From: Heteroruminococcus sp964369885
GTDB lineage: Bacteria; Bacillota; Clostridia; Oscillospirales; Ruminococcaceae
Length of the DNA: 64,000 nucleotides
Reading direction: 5' to 3'
NCBI GenBank assembly: GCA_964369885.1
Contig: CAYJGQ010000001.1
Span: forward strand, 1-64,000
Shown: positions 6,078-14,813 of the stretch, one piece after another
How the letters are laid out: the number at the start of each line of letters is the position of its first letter
How positions within the stretch are numbered: the stretch's first letter is position 1
The notes under the pieces: model-generated
What the model was told of the DNA's origin: nothing
Database searches by the model: none
Seen by the model: the letters and a program-made list of their open reading frames with translations, nothing else
Program-made: the position numbers and the translations under genes

Positions 6078-7067
6078 ATGGATAAAAAAATTTATGATCT
6101 GCCTAAAATCGACCTGCACTGTCATTTTGATGGCTCACTTAGCCAAGAGTTTGTGCGCAGTGCCACAGCGCAACATGGCCTTAGCTATGACAGTGAGGCT
6201 CTGGAGCGTATGTTGGTGGTTTCGCCCGACTCTCCTGACCTTGCCCACTATCTTGAAAAGTTTGACCTACCCATATCCTGCCTGAGCACCCCCGACGAGG
6301 TGCGCAGGGGCGCCCATAGCATGATAAAAGAGCTGTGTAGTGACAACATAGCCTACATAGAGGTTCGTTTTTCTCCTGCCCTGCTGGCGGGCGAGGGCAT
6401 GAGCAGCGCCGCCGCCACCGAGGCCGCCATAGAAGGCCTACAAATGGCCAAGGCCGATTTTGGCATAGACAGCGCCCTGATAATATGTGCCATGCGCCAC
6501 CACTCCCATGAGCTTAATGTGGCCGAGTACCGCCTTGCACGGGAGTACCTGCATCAGGGGGTTTGCGCGGTTGATCTGGCCGGCCCCGAGGTGCCCTTTC
6601 CCACCTCAGGTTTTGCACAGCTGTTTATGGAGGCAAAGCGGTTGGAGCTTCCCTTTATTATCCATGCAGGGGAGTGTGGCAGTGCCCAGAACATTGCCGA
6701 TGCAATAGAGCTTGGTGCACGGCGCATAGGCCACGGCATTGCCATGCGTGGCGATTTTGCCCTGCAAAAGCTGGCCGCCCAAAAAAATGTAGGCATAGAG
6801 ATGTGCCCCATCAGCAACCGCCATACAAAAGCCCTGCCCCCCAACGAGGTTTACCCTGTGGGTGAATTTTTGCAAAACGGTCTGGCTGTCACCATAAACA
6901 CCGACAACCGCACCGTAAGCAGCACCTCCATAGCAAAAGAGTTTGAGTTTTTGGCCGAGCACTGTAGCTTTACCTACGAGGACTGCATAACCGTGACCAA
7001 AAACGCTATACTTCAATCCTTTGCCGATGACTCGGTGAAGCATAATCTCCTTAAAAAACTGGGCTAA
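6078..7067 (+). CDS. add: Adenosine deaminase
   Basis: This enzyme hydrolyses adenosine to inosine for purine salvage. The 329-residue protein is of normal length for a bacterial adenosine deaminase and has the metal-binding HCHFDGS at residues 14-20, the HAGECG motif with the third histidine, the GHG loop and INTDNR with the metal-binding aspartate. The ATG follows GAGG by 8 bases. It stands alone between the small-RNA array and a redox-type gene. A -10-like TACAAT around 6029 may be its own promoter. Add and adenine deaminase are relatives; the motifs favour adenosine. Confidence 0.93.
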   Translation: MDKKIYDLPKIDLHCHFDGSLSQEFVRSATAQHGLSYDSEALERMLVVSPDSPDLAHYLEKFDLPISCLSTPDEVRRGAHSMIKELCSDNIAYIEVRFSPALLAGEGMSSAAATEAAIEGLQMAKADFGIDSALIICAMRHHSHELNVAEYRLAREYLHQGVCAVDLAGPEVPFPTSGFAQLFMEAKRLELPFIIHAGECGSAQNIADAIELGARRIGHGIAMRGDFALQKLAAQKNVGIEMCPISNRHTKALPPNEVYPVGEFLQNGLAVTINTDNRTVSSTSIAKEFEFLAEHCSFTYEDCITVTKNAILQSFADDSVKHNLLKKLG

Positions 7068-7273
7068 CCCCCCGTTATTAGTTATATTTGAAAATTATTA
7101 TACTTTGCGTATTGTGATGTGGCGGGTTTTTGCCCCTAATGTTTTCCTGCTTATACAGCCCATGTCATGGCCTGTTTATAATAATTTTGGCAGTATATCA
7201 CTGCCAAAAACGGCGATAGATTTTACAACATTTAGTTTAACTTAAAAATATTATACGAAACGGAGAAAACGAA

Positions 7274-7696
7274 ATGGCGGTTAAAGATTTTGTAGAAAAG
7301 CATTACATTGAGCTTGGCAACAACTGCGCCGAGGGTATTTTGCGCTCGGCCAACGAGGCCTGGGGGCTTGACCTTGAGGAAAACACCTTCCGCGCTGTGG
7401 GCGGTTTTGGTGGCGGCTGTGGCTGTGGAGAGATGTGCGGAGCCATTGCGGGCGGCGTGGCCGCCATGGGCTTTCTGTACATACCTCTGGGCGGCTCCTC
7501 CCACGACAGTCCCGAAATGTCGCCCAAGGCCGCACTGCTGCTACAAAGGGCAAAGCAGGAATTTGGCAGTCTGCGCTGTGAGGTTATAAAGGAGGCCTGC
7601 TTTGCCGAGGGACGCCGATGTCTTAATGCCGTGCAGCGTGCGGCGGCACTGCTTGAGGAGGTAAAAAACACCGAAATAGAACAGCCCACGGCATAA
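7274..7696 (+). CDS. C_GCAxxG_C_C family protein (putative redox protein)
   Basis: The 140-residue protein has the family signature: NNCAEG (Cys17), then GGGCGCGEMCGAIAGG (about residues 49-64) and a further conserved cysteine in the C-terminal half. Proteins with this signature are presumed to bind a metal or carry redox-active cysteines; substrate and partners are unknown. The start has GGAGAAAA upstream. The gene ends just before the assembly gap, and its last 46 bases of coding sequence reappear after the gap, so the C-terminus itself is safe but its downstream context is uncertain. Confidence 0.85.
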   Translation: MAVKDFVEKHYIELGNNCAEGILRSANEAWGLDLEENTFRAVGGFGGGCGCGEMCGAIAGGVAAMGFLYIPLGGSSHDSPEMSPKAALLLQRAKQEFGSLRCEVIKEACFAEGRRCLNAVQRAAALLEEVKNTEIEQPTA

Positions 7697-7700
7697 CCCG
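7646..7700. repeat. 55-bp sequence duplicated across the assembly gap (left copy)
   Basis: These 55 bases are identical to 7801-7855 on the other side of the N-run. This is the pattern left when two contigs that end in the same k-mer are scaffolded without merging. Confidence 0.9.
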
Positions 7701-7800
7701 NNNNNNNNNNNNNNNNNNNNNNNNNNNNNNNNNNNNNNNNNNNNNNNNNNNNNNNNNNNNNNNNNNNNNNNNNNNNNNNNNNNNNNNNNNNNNNNNNNNN
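7701..7800. other. Assembly gap of 100 N
   Basis: Exactly 100 N, the conventional filler for a gap of unknown size. Because the flanks overlap by 55 identical bases, the real gap may not exist. Confidence 0.98.
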
Positions 7801-7855
7801 GCACTGCTTGAGGAGGTAAAAAACACCGAAATAGAACAGCCCACGGCATAACCCG
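7801..7855. repeat. 55-bp sequence duplicated across the assembly gap (right copy)
   Basis: Repeats the 3' end of the C_GCAxxG_C_C gene including its stop codon. It should not be annotated as a second gene fragment. Confidence 0.9.
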
Positions 7856-8176
7856 TCACGAAAAATACCAACTCCCCATAGCGGCCTGCTGTCCCGCCTT
7901 GGGCAGTGTGGCATGCTCCAATGGGGGATGAGCGCACCCCGTCTGCACAACTCCCATGGAGGCCACCTGTGCGCCGAATATTGAGCAAGTTTACCTATTG
8001 TAGCGTTTTGTTTTTTGTAGGGGATGACCTGGGCATCTAATGCCAAAAAATGCGACTCATCGCCCTGCACCAAGGGCAATACATTTAATGTGATATTTTT
8101 GGTGCGTAGCACAACTGACTGTGGTAACCTTCATGCTCTGCTCGGCGCCGCAAGGTTGCTTTGGGCATAAAACTTC
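7856..8176. other. Intergenic stretch without a supported gene
   Basis: About 320 bases after the gap. Frames on the minus strand run through the N-run and lack ribosome binding sites. I see no RNA gene. Confidence 0.5.
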
Positions 8177-8213
8177 AAAAAACACCCCACAGTAATAACT
8201 GTGGGGTGTTTTT
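8177..8213. terminator. Bidirectional intrinsic terminator
   Basis: AAACACCCCACAGT and ACTGTGGGGTGTTT surround a 4-base loop, with A-run and T-run on the two sides. It ends the peptidase gene on the minus strand and could end the plus-strand gene as well. Confidence 0.9.
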
Positions 8214-8215
8214 CA

Positions 8216-9325
8216 TCATGCCAGCATAAGCGCCAGACAAACATTTGAGGCCTTTACCATATCCTCAATGCAAAGCTGTTCGTTTGTTGTGTGCACCTTC
8301 TGCATACCAACACCCATATTCAGCGACTCTATGCCGTTTTGGTTAAACACGTTGGCATCGCTGCCGCCGCCGCTCATCTTGGTGGTGGGGGTAAGCCCTA
8401 CCAAGCGGTTGGCCTGCATCACCTGCTGTATGAGGGGGTGCTCATCCTCAAAGAAATAACCAAGGTAGCTGGTGGCCACCTCATGCTCAAAGCTTGCGCC
8501 AAACTTCTCGCAGGCCTGCGCTATAGCATTTATAAGGTGGTCTGTATGTTTTTGCAGCTTCTCGGTGCTCCTGCTGCGAACCTCCATAACAAGCTCCACC
8601 CTCTCGGTGACTATGTTGGTGGGTCCGCTTGCCGAAAATGTACCAATGTTACAGGTTGTTTCAAAGTCAACACGCAGTAGCTTCATATTGGCAACGGCAT
8701 GGGCCGCCACCTCAATTGCGCTTATGCCGGCCTCGGGCTCAACCCCTGCATGGGCTCTGCGCCCAATAATTGTAGCCGTAATTTTATTCTGGCCGGGAGC
8801 CCCCGAAATAATGTCGCAGGGACCGCCCGAGGAATCGAGTATTATACCCTTTTTGGAGGTAATGCGTGCATAGTCAAGGTTTTTGGCGCCGTACATGCCG
8901 CTTTCCTCTCGCACCGTAATTACCGCCTCCACCGTTCTGTGTGGTTGGTCGGCGCAGGCCCGCATGGCCTCCATAATGGCGCAAATTCCCGCTTTATCGT
9001 CGCCCCCTAAAATAGTTGTGCCGTCCGACCTTATAAAACCATCCTCGCAAATCTGCGGTTTTATGCCCTTTCCCGGTACAACCGTGTCCATGTGAGAGCT
9101 AAACAGCAAGGGCTCAAGGTTTGGGTCCCCCTTTAGGGTTGCGTATACATTATGCCCTGTTGTTTGGGCAACCTCGGCAACATCGTCAATAGTTACCTCA
9201 CAGCCAATTGCCTTGAAATCCTCCACAAGGCGCGCGGCCATTGCCCCCTCGTCGCCTGTTTCGCTGTCAATCTGCACATAATCCAAAAGTCGCTCTACAA
9301 TACTGTTTTTATCAATTGTATTCAT
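8216..9325 (-). CDS. M20 family PepT-like metallopeptidase
   Basis: This is a two-zinc aminopeptidase or dipeptidase of the peptidase T-like group. Motifs are SSHMDTV (His78, Asp80), GGDDKAG with the bridging aspartate, VREESG with the catalytic glutamates, and the C-terminal MSGGGSDAN. I set the start at MNTIDKN (369 residues) because AAAGGAA lies 9 bases upstream; the upstream extension contains a terminator hairpin. The AbgT-family transporter gene lies directly upstream on the same strand. That family imports p-aminobenzoyl-glutamate or related peptides, so transporter and hydrolase probably serve one substrate. A role as a general tripeptidase is equally possible. Confidence 0.88.
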   Translation of the reverse strand: MNTIDKNSIVERLLDYVQIDSETGDEGAMAARLVEDFKAIGCEVTIDDVAEVAQTTGHNVYATLKGDPNLEPLLFSSHMDTVVPGKGIKPQICEDGFIRSDGTTILGGDDKAGICAIMEAMRACADQPHRTVEAVITVREESGMYGAKNLDYARITSKKGIILDSSGGPCDIISGAPGQNKITATIIGRRAHAGVEPEAGISAIEVAAHAVANMKLLRVDFETTCNIGTFSASGPTNIVTERVELVMEVRSRSTEKLQKHTDHLINAIAQACEKFGASFEHEVATSYLGYFFEDEHPLIQQVMQANRLVGLTPTTKMSGGGSDANVFNQNGIESLNMGVGMQKVHTTNEQLCIEDMVKASNVCLALMLA

Positions 9326-9428
9326 TTTTCCCATTCCTTTCGGTTGTAGCGTAAGGTTTTGTATATCTATAAGTTCTCCGCACCAAAAACAGGGCGGTAA
9401 GTGGTCTATGCTATTAAGATGAAAAACA

Positions 9429-9456
9429 GGAGGGTAGGTGTTGGCACCCACCCTCC
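9429..9456 (-). terminator. Hairpin between abgT and the peptidase gene
   Basis: On the minus strand GGAGGGTGGGTG pairs with CACCTACCCTCC, followed by TGTTTTT. It probably ends or attenuates the abgT transcript, so expression of the peptidase gene may be lower than abgT. Confidence 0.75.
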
Positions 9457-9497
9457 CATAAAATCAGGTTGATATAAAAGTTATAGCGTTATTTGAA

Positions 9498-11057
9498 TTA
9501 GCCGGCAAAATACAGGCCTGTTCCAACGCCGATGTCGATGCCAAGTGCCAGCCATACAATCAGTAGCAGAGTCCATACGATCAAGAATGCAATGCTGTAG
9601 GGTAGCATGGTGGCTGTAAGTGTTCCAATACCTGCTTTTTTGTCGTACTTTTGTGCACACACAACAATTATGGCGTAGTAGCTCATAAGGGGTGTGATTA
9701 GGTTTGTGGAGCTATCGCCTATACGGAAGGCCAGCTGTGCAAGCTCGGGGGAGTAGCCCAGTAGCATAAACATGGGCACAAATACAGGGGCCATGATGTT
9801 CCACTTGGCCGATGCCGAACCCATAAACAGGTTGATAAAGGCCGAGAAGAGTACAAACAGCACCATTAGCGGTATTAGGCCGATGTTGATGGACTCGAAG
9901 AAGTTTGCGCCGTTTATGGCCAAAATTGTGCCAAGCTTTGTGTAGTTAAAGTAGGCAATAAACTGTGCGGCCACAAATGCCAGTGCAATATAGCCACCCA
10001 TAGAGGCCATGGACTTGCCCAGCGCAACACAGGTGTCGTGGGTGCCCTTGCCAAAGCTGCCTGTTATTTTGCCGTACACCACGGCAGGGATAAAGAAGAA
10101 TACCGCAATTAGAATAACCACACTGCTAATGAGTGGGGAGGTGGGGCTACCGATGATCTCGCCCTCAACATTTCTAAAGAAGGAATTTGCGGGGATGCAG
10201 GCTGCAATCAGCACTACAATGGAAATAAGTGTGGCAAATCCTGCAATTCTAAGACCCTTGCGCTCGGTGTCGTTAAGGCCTCTTAGGTTGTCATCCTCGG
10301 CGCCAAGCAGTGTGCCGTCGTAGGGGCCTAAGCGGCGTTCAACCGCCATTGTTACAAGCGTACCCACAACTGTGATTACAAATGTGGAAACCGCCATAAA
10401 CCAGTAGTTACCCATTACATTAACTTCGTATGTAGAGGAAATAATTGATGCAGCCTCCTGCGAAATGCCTGTCAGAAGCGGATCGAGTGTACCAACCACC
10501 AGGTTGGCCGAGAAACCGCCCGAAACACCTGCAAATGCAGCTGCAAGACCGGCTATTGGGTGCTTGCCGTAGGCACGGAATATCATTGCGCCAAGGGGAA
10601 TTAGCACTACGTAGCCTGCGTCGGATGCGATGTTGGACATTACACCAAGAAAAATAACCACAGGGGTAATTAGCTGTTTTGGTGTTATCTGCACAGTGCG
10701 CTTTAGCATTGCGCTGATAAGTCCGCTTTGTTCTGCAACGCCAACGCCCAACATGGCCACAAGTACTGTGCCCAGAGGTGCGTAGCCTGTAAAGTTGCTA
10801 ACGGCCGAGGTGAACATCCATGCCAGACCCTCACCTGTTAGCATGTTTACTGTGGATACGGTTGTTTCCTGAAGTTCTCCGCCCGACACAAGCATACCGG
10901 TGGCCGATACCCCCATTGATGACAGTACCCAGGATAATGCAGCAACAAATGCTGCCAATATTGCAAACAGCGCCACAGGGTGGGGTAGTTTGTTGCCTGC
11001 TCGTTCAACCAACCCTAAAAAACCTTTAGTTTGCGTTGTACTTTTAATTTCTCCCAT
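9498..11057 (-). CDS. abgT: AbgT family transporter
   Basis: The 519-residue integral membrane protein has about 12 hydrophobic segments and the AbgT landmarks NKLPHPVALFAI (near residues 17-28), VSGGFSANLVVGTLDPLL (near 175) and SSTNLITPLMSYYA (near 450). Characterised members import p-aminobenzoyl-glutamate or export sulfonamides using an ion gradient. The peptidase of the M20 family downstream supports a peptide-like substrate. The ATG follows AGGAGGG. Specificity cannot be read from sequence. Confidence 0.9.
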   Translation of the reverse strand: MGEIKSTTQTKGFLGLVERAGNKLPHPVALFAILAAFVAALSWVLSSMGVSATGMLVSGGELQETTVSTVNMLTGEGLAWMFTSAVSNFTGYAPLGTVLVAMLGVGVAEQSGLISAMLKRTVQITPKQLITPVVIFLGVMSNIASDAGYVVLIPLGAMIFRAYGKHPIAGLAAAFAGVSGGFSANLVVGTLDPLLTGISQEAASIISSTYEVNVMGNYWFMAVSTFVITVVGTLVTMAVERRLGPYDGTLLGAEDDNLRGLNDTERKGLRIAGFATLISIVVLIAACIPANSFFRNVEGEIIGSPTSPLISSVVILIAVFFFIPAVVYGKITGSFGKGTHDTCVALGKSMASMGGYIALAFVAAQFIAYFNYTKLGTILAINGANFFESINIGLIPLMVLFVLFSAFINLFMGSASAKWNIMAPVFVPMFMLLGYSPELAQLAFRIGDSSTNLITPLMSYYAIIVVCAQKYDKKAGIGTLTATMLPYSIAFLIVWTLLLIVWLALGIDIGVGTGLYFAG

Positions 11058-11211
11058 AGATTTAGCCCTCCTATCTCAAACATAAAATTCAATAAGCATG
11101 GGTTGCAGTAAGAAGGGTTTGTTTCAAAGCTTATATCCCACATTTTTGCAGAATATCCCCGCAATGCCTACAAAACAAACCAACTTAACCTTGCTCACAC
11201 TTATTTCTACT

Positions 11212-11240
11212 ATATTACTACAAAATGAACTAAATGTAAA
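11212..11240 (-). promoter_or_regulatory. Promoter of abgT
   Basis: On the minus strand TTTACA (11235-11240) and TAATAT (11212-11217) are 17 bases apart in an AT-rich stretch, leaving a leader of about 150 bases. Confidence 0.5.
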
Positions 11241-11344
11241 TAATCATATTAAAAATTAACAATTATACATTATTTTGTATAAAATTACTATCATGCATAT
11301 TGCATAATATAGCTGTATTACGCACATTTTTGCCTAAACGCTCG

Positions 11345-11630
11345 AAATATAATTATACCATATCTATGCAAGCCCTCAGGGCACCTGCACAGATAAAAAG
11401 CCCTACCCATGTGCCCTGCAGGGTATAAGTGGTAAAGGTGGTGGGGGAGGGCGGAGCCCCCGACGCTTGCGAGCGGATGCGAGGGAGCGTCGGCCCCTGA
11501 GGGGGCAGGGGTAGCCACCAAAGCCGTAGGGTTTGGGGGCGTAGGGGCGGAGCCTGAACCCACCGCCTTGATGTGGCTGTGGCCGCCGGCCGCTTCGGGG
11601 GAGAGTTCAGTGCGACCACACACGCCAGCG
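11345..11630. other. GC-rich intergenic stretch of unknown nature
   Basis: About 280 bases, much richer in G on the plus strand than the surroundings. CCGACGCT (about 11459) and AGCGTCGG (about 11487) form an 8-bp stem around a GC-rich loop, and several GGGG/CCCC runs allow more folding. Open frames on the minus strand run through the terminator at 11635 and have no ribosome binding site. It could be a remnant of a mobile or repeat element. Confidence 0.4.
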
Positions 11631-11634
11631 CTAA

Positions 11635-11668
11635 AAAATCCCCCTTATAAAATATTAGAGGGATTTTT
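11635..11668. terminator. Bidirectional intrinsic terminator
   Basis: AAAAATCCCCC and GAGGGATTTTT flank an AT-rich loop. It lies just after the stop codon of the minus-strand methyltransferase gene. Confidence 0.8.
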
Positions 11669-11700
11669 GCAATATTCATTTTGTTCTGCCCTCCACTGCC

Positions 11701-12540
11701 TTATTTGGCGCAGTACTTCTCGTTTAGCATTCTTATGCAGGCAGGGGAGGTGCCACAACACCCACCAAGGTACAGCGGTCGGTCAAGGGGAATTCCCTGC
11801 AAACCATCTACAAAGTCCTGCGAGGGGTTTGCAATAAGCTTGCCCTGATCATCCACACGGGGTTTGCCGGCGTTGGGCTTAAAAATCAGGGGTAGGTCGG
11901 TAAGGGCGCAAAACTGCTCAAGCACCGGCAGTGCCCCGGGCGGCTCAAGCGAACAGTTAAGCCCAATGGCATCGGGGGAGTAGGGCGACAAACGCTCTAT
12001 CATCTGCTCCACCGAGTTCCCCATCATGGTTTTGCCCACCTTTTCAAAGCTCATGGAGCAAAACAGTGGGATGTCATAGCGCCGAGCAGCCTCGGCGGCG
12101 ATACATAGCATCTCAATATCCATAAAGGTTTCAAGAAATATAAGGTCGGGCGACTCCTTCATGGCATATTCCATCATGAGGGAAAAGCTTTCCTCGGCCT
12201 CCTCGTGGGAGGTGTCCCCATAGGGTTCCAAAAGCTCGGACAGCGGCCCTATATCCAGCGCCACCTTGGCTCTGCCTGCGGCGGCATCCTTTGCAAGGGC
12301 AACGCCCTGCCTAATAACGGCCTCTATGTTGCTACCACTGGGCAGTACGGTGGGGGGATTTGCATTAAACGTGTTGCTTGCAATTATTTTTGCGCCGGCC
12401 TCCACATATTGTTTGTGCAGTGCATGCACAATGTCGGGCTGTTCTATATTGTATTGCCACACGGGTTTTTGGCGCTCGGCCATACCCCATAGGCAGGTTC
12501 CCACGGCTCCATCCAAAAGTGTAATTTGACTGTTAACCAT
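11701..12540 (-). CDS. Homocysteine S-methyltransferase domain protein
   Basis: This TIM-barrel protein of the Pfam S-methyl_trans family has zinc ligands GLNCS (Cys196) and GGCCGT (Cys261, Cys262), start motif LLDGAVGT and ETFMDI. Family members transfer a methyl group to homocysteine from S-methylmethionine or, as the first domain of MetH, from methyl-cobalamin. At 279 residues it is a stand-alone domain, so it either uses a small methyl donor or works with a separate corrinoid protein not seen here. GGGAGG precedes the ATG. It is the last gene behind nifS-nifU-dsrE on the same strand, which suggests a link to sulfur metabolism. Confidence 0.85.
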   Translation of the reverse strand: MVNSQITLLDGAVGTCLWGMAERQKPVWQYNIEQPDIVHALHKQYVEAGAKIIASNTFNANPPTVLPSGSNIEAVIRQGVALAKDAAAGRAKVALDIGPLSELLEPYGDTSHEEAEESFSLMMEYAMKESPDLIFLETFMDIEMLCIAAEAARRYDIPLFCSMSFEKVGKTMMGNSVEQMIERLSPYSPDAIGLNCSLEPPGALPVLEQFCALTDLPLIFKPNAGKPRVDDQGKLIANPSQDFVDGLQGIPLDRPLYLGGCCGTSPACIRMLNEKYCAK

Positions 12541-12572
12541 AGCGTCCTCCCTTGCTAAAACTCGGCCTCGGG

Positions 12573-12914
12573 CTATATCGTTATAAGTTTTTCTCCTGCT
12601 TTAATAATCTTTGTCAAAGGCTCACCCCAAGGAATTACCTCTATGCCCTGTGCCTTTAGTTCCTCCACAACCCCAAACTGGGTTGCACAGGCAATGCAGG
12701 CCGTAACATGTACTCCCTGTTGCTTTGCCAGGCTGATTTTTTCCTTTACACCATCATCTCCCCCTGCAAGGGCGGCAGATGACCCCCAAATTATGACGGT
12801 TATTTCCTCCCACCAACCTTTTAAAAGGGCATTGATGGCGTACATAAACACCATGTGATGTGCGGTGTTTGGGTTGTCGCTTGTCCATAGAATATACAGT
12901 TTCTTACTCTCCAT
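12573..12914 (-). CDS. DsrE family protein
   Basis: The 113-residue protein has the DsrE-like fold signature: a beta-strand start (KLYILWTSDNPNTAHHMVFMY), IIWGSSAAL in the middle, and a CIACA motif (about residues 74-78). DsrE/TusD relatives carry persulfide on a cysteine or act in sulfur and selenium transfer; here the paired cysteines of CIAC are the candidates. The second of two adjacent ATGs is chosen, because AGGAGG is 7 bases before it and only 1 before the first. Its position directly after the cysteine desulfurase and scaffold genes fits a sulfur-relay protein. Confidence 0.78.
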   Translation of the reverse strand: MESKKLYILWTSDNPNTAHHMVFMYAINALLKGWWEEITVIIWGSSAALAGGDDGVKEKISLAKQQGVHVTACIACATQFGVVEELKAQGIEVIPWGEPLTKIIKAGEKLITI

Positions 12915-12985
12915 AACCATACCTCCTCGGCTTAAAACAGCTCACTCCAACAGATCATATAGCAGGCCAAAAATTCAGCCGGTGC

Positions 12986-13423
12986 TTAAAGTCCACAATG
13001 CCCGTGGTCGTGGTCGGGCTCCTCGATTTTGCCCACAATGGGCTCAGGGTCTATGCCCTGACGGGTGTAGTAGTCGGCAATGGCCGATTTAATGGCCTGC
13101 TCGGCCAGCACCGAGCAATGCACCTTTGAGGGTGGAAGCCCCTCAAGCGCCTCCACCACAGCCTTGTTGGTGAGGGTTAGCGCCTCGGGAATACTGCGCC
13201 CCTTTACCATCTCGGTGGCAATGGAGCTTGTGGCAATGGCCGCACCGCAACCAAAGGTCTTAAAGCGCACATCGGTTATGGTATTTCCATCAATTTTAAG
13301 GTACATCTTCATAATGTCACCGCATTTTGCGTTGCCAACCTCACCCACAGCATCGGGGGATTCAAGCTCGCCAACATTGCGAGGGTTGGAAAAGTGGTCC
13401 ATTACTTTATCGGAATACAGCAT
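12986..13423 (-). CDS. nifU: Iron-sulfur cluster scaffold protein, NifU/IscU N-terminal type
   Basis: This is the scaffold on which NifS-derived sulfur and iron assemble into Fe-S clusters. The three cluster cysteines are Cys34 (in KCGD with the conserved aspartate), Cys59 (FGCG) and Cys103 (VHCS). It is 145 residues, slightly longer than IscU, with a His-rich tail (DHDHGHCGL) that may bind metal. AAAGGAG precedes the ATG. It sits 84 bases after nifS, the usual clostridial pair. Confidence 0.95.
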   Translation of the reverse strand: MLYSDKVMDHFSNPRNVGELESPDAVGEVGNAKCGDIMKMYLKIDGNTITDVRFKTFGCGAAIATSSIATEMVKGRSIPEALTLTNKAVVEALEGLPPSKVHCSVLAEQAIKSAIADYYTRQGIDPEPIVGKIEEPDHDHGHCGL

Positions 13424-13507
13424 TTATTAGAACTCCTTTCGGTATATAAAACAGGTTGTGATTTTTGTATTGCTTTTTCTCTCTTGCAAATTTCAGGGCC
13501 ATCATAT

Positions 13508-14701
13508 TTAGATTATGGGCTGATTATTTACAATGCGCTCCCACATGGGGGACATGGCGCGCAGGCGCTCCACCACTTTTGGCAGAACCCTTATTACATG
13601 CTCCACATCTTCCTTTGTGTTTTGCGGGCCTACGCTCAGCCGTAGCGAGCCGTGGGCCACCTCGTGGGCAAGCCCTAAGGACAACAGCACATGGCTTGGG
13701 TCAAGCGAACCCGAGGTGCAGGCCGAACCCGACGAGGCCATAACCCCCTCATTGTCCAGCATTAACAGCAGCGACTCCCCCTCCACCCCCACAAAGGAGA
13801 TGTTAACATTGCCTGGTAGGCGCTTTTGTCGATGGCCATTAAGGCGGCTGTGGGGTATTTTCAGCAGCTCGTCGATAAGCTGTTCCCTTAGCGCCAAAAC
13901 CTGATTATGGTTGCTCCTAAGATTTTGCGCAGCAATCTCTATGGCCCTGCCAAGCCCCACAATAGAGGCCAAATTTTCGGTACCGGCACGCTTGCCGCCC
14001 TCCTGGCCGCCGCCATGCAAAAGGTTGGGCAGGCGCACACCCTTGCGCAGGTACAGTGCGCCCACACCCTTGGGGGCATTAATCTTGTGCCCCGAAAGCG
14101 ATAGCATATCCACACAAAGCTCGCCAAGGTTGATGTCCACATGTCCCACCGCCTGTACTGCATCGGTGTGGAAAAGCACGCCCCGCTCGCGGCAAAGTTT
14201 GCCTATCTGGGCTATGGGCTGTATTGTACCAATTTCGTTGTTTGCATACATAATGCTTACAAGTGCGGTGTCGGGGCGCAGTGCCTGCTCAAGATCCTCT
14301 ATACGCACAATGCCATCCTCATATACGGGCAGGTAGGTAACCTCAAAGCCCTGCTTTTCAAGGTCCTGTGCGGTGTGCAGTATGGCGTGATGCTCAAACA
14401 CTGTGGTTATCATGTGGCATTTGCCCTGCTCCTTGCCAAGCGCCATGGCACCCTTTAGGGCCCAGTTGTCGCTCTCGGTGCCGCATCCGGTAAATATAAT
14501 CTCTGCGGGCTGGCATCCCAGCGCCTGCGCAACCTGTGTGCGCGCCTTTATAATTGCCTTGGCCGACTCTCGCCCCTTTGCGTATATACTGCTTGGGTTG
14601 CCAAAGTTTTCGCAAAACCAAGGTTTCATTTCCTCAAACACCTCAGGGCCTACAGCTGTGGTGGCCGCATTGTCCATATATATAAACGGCTTACTGCTCA
14701 T
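13508..14701 (-). CDS. nifS: Cysteine desulfurase NifS
   Basis: This PLP enzyme takes sulfur from cysteine to form a persulfide and alanine. Landmarks are YMDNAATT at the start, the PLP lysine Lys206 in SLSGHK, and the active-site cysteine Cys328 in SSGSACTSG, on the long mobile loop of the NifS/IscS class. The length of 397 residues is standard. AGGAGG precedes the ATG. As the first gene it feeds NifU and probably the DsrE protein downstream. Confidence 0.96.
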   Translation of the reverse strand: MSSKPFIYMDNAATTAVGPEVFEEMKPWFCENFGNPSSIYAKGRESAKAIIKARTQVAQALGCQPAEIIFTGCGTESDNWALKGAMALGKEQGKCHMITTVFEHHAILHTAQDLEKQGFEVTYLPVYEDGIVRIEDLEQALRPDTALVSIMYANNEIGTIQPIAQIGKLCRERGVLFHTDAVQAVGHVDINLGELCVDMLSLSGHKINAPKGVGALYLRKGVRLPNLLHGGGQEGGKRAGTENLASIVGLGRAIEIAAQNLRSNHNQVLALREQLIDELLKIPHSRLNGHRQKRLPGNVNISFVGVEGESLLLMLDNEGVMASSGSACTSGSLDPSHVLLSLGLAHEVAHGSLRLSVGPQNTKEDVEHVIRVLPKVVERLRAMSPMWERIVNNQPII

Positions 14702-14784
14702 AACATGTCCTCCTACTATTTATCGCCACTTAATTTGTGGTGGTGTTTTTATTCGTCATATAAGGTAATATATGTCATAGTATT

Positions 14785-14813
14785 ATAATATACTGTTTTA
14801 GTGTACATTGCAA
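14785..14813 (-). promoter_or_regulatory. Promoter of the nifS-nifU-dsrE operon
   Basis: On the minus strand TTGCAA (14808-14813) and TATTAT (14785-14790) with 17-base spacing. No IscR-type operator or regulator gene is visible nearby. Confidence 0.6.

Noticed and set aside
7303..8112. Long minus-strand frames that run through the N-run
   Set aside because: Translation through 100 N is not evidence; the frames have no ribosome binding site and the flanking sequence is duplicated by the scaffold join.
11318..11679. Two overlapping Pro/Arg-rich minus-strand frames in the G-rich block
   Set aside because: They run through the bidirectional terminator, lack ribosome binding sites and have composition typical of non-coding GC-rich DNA.
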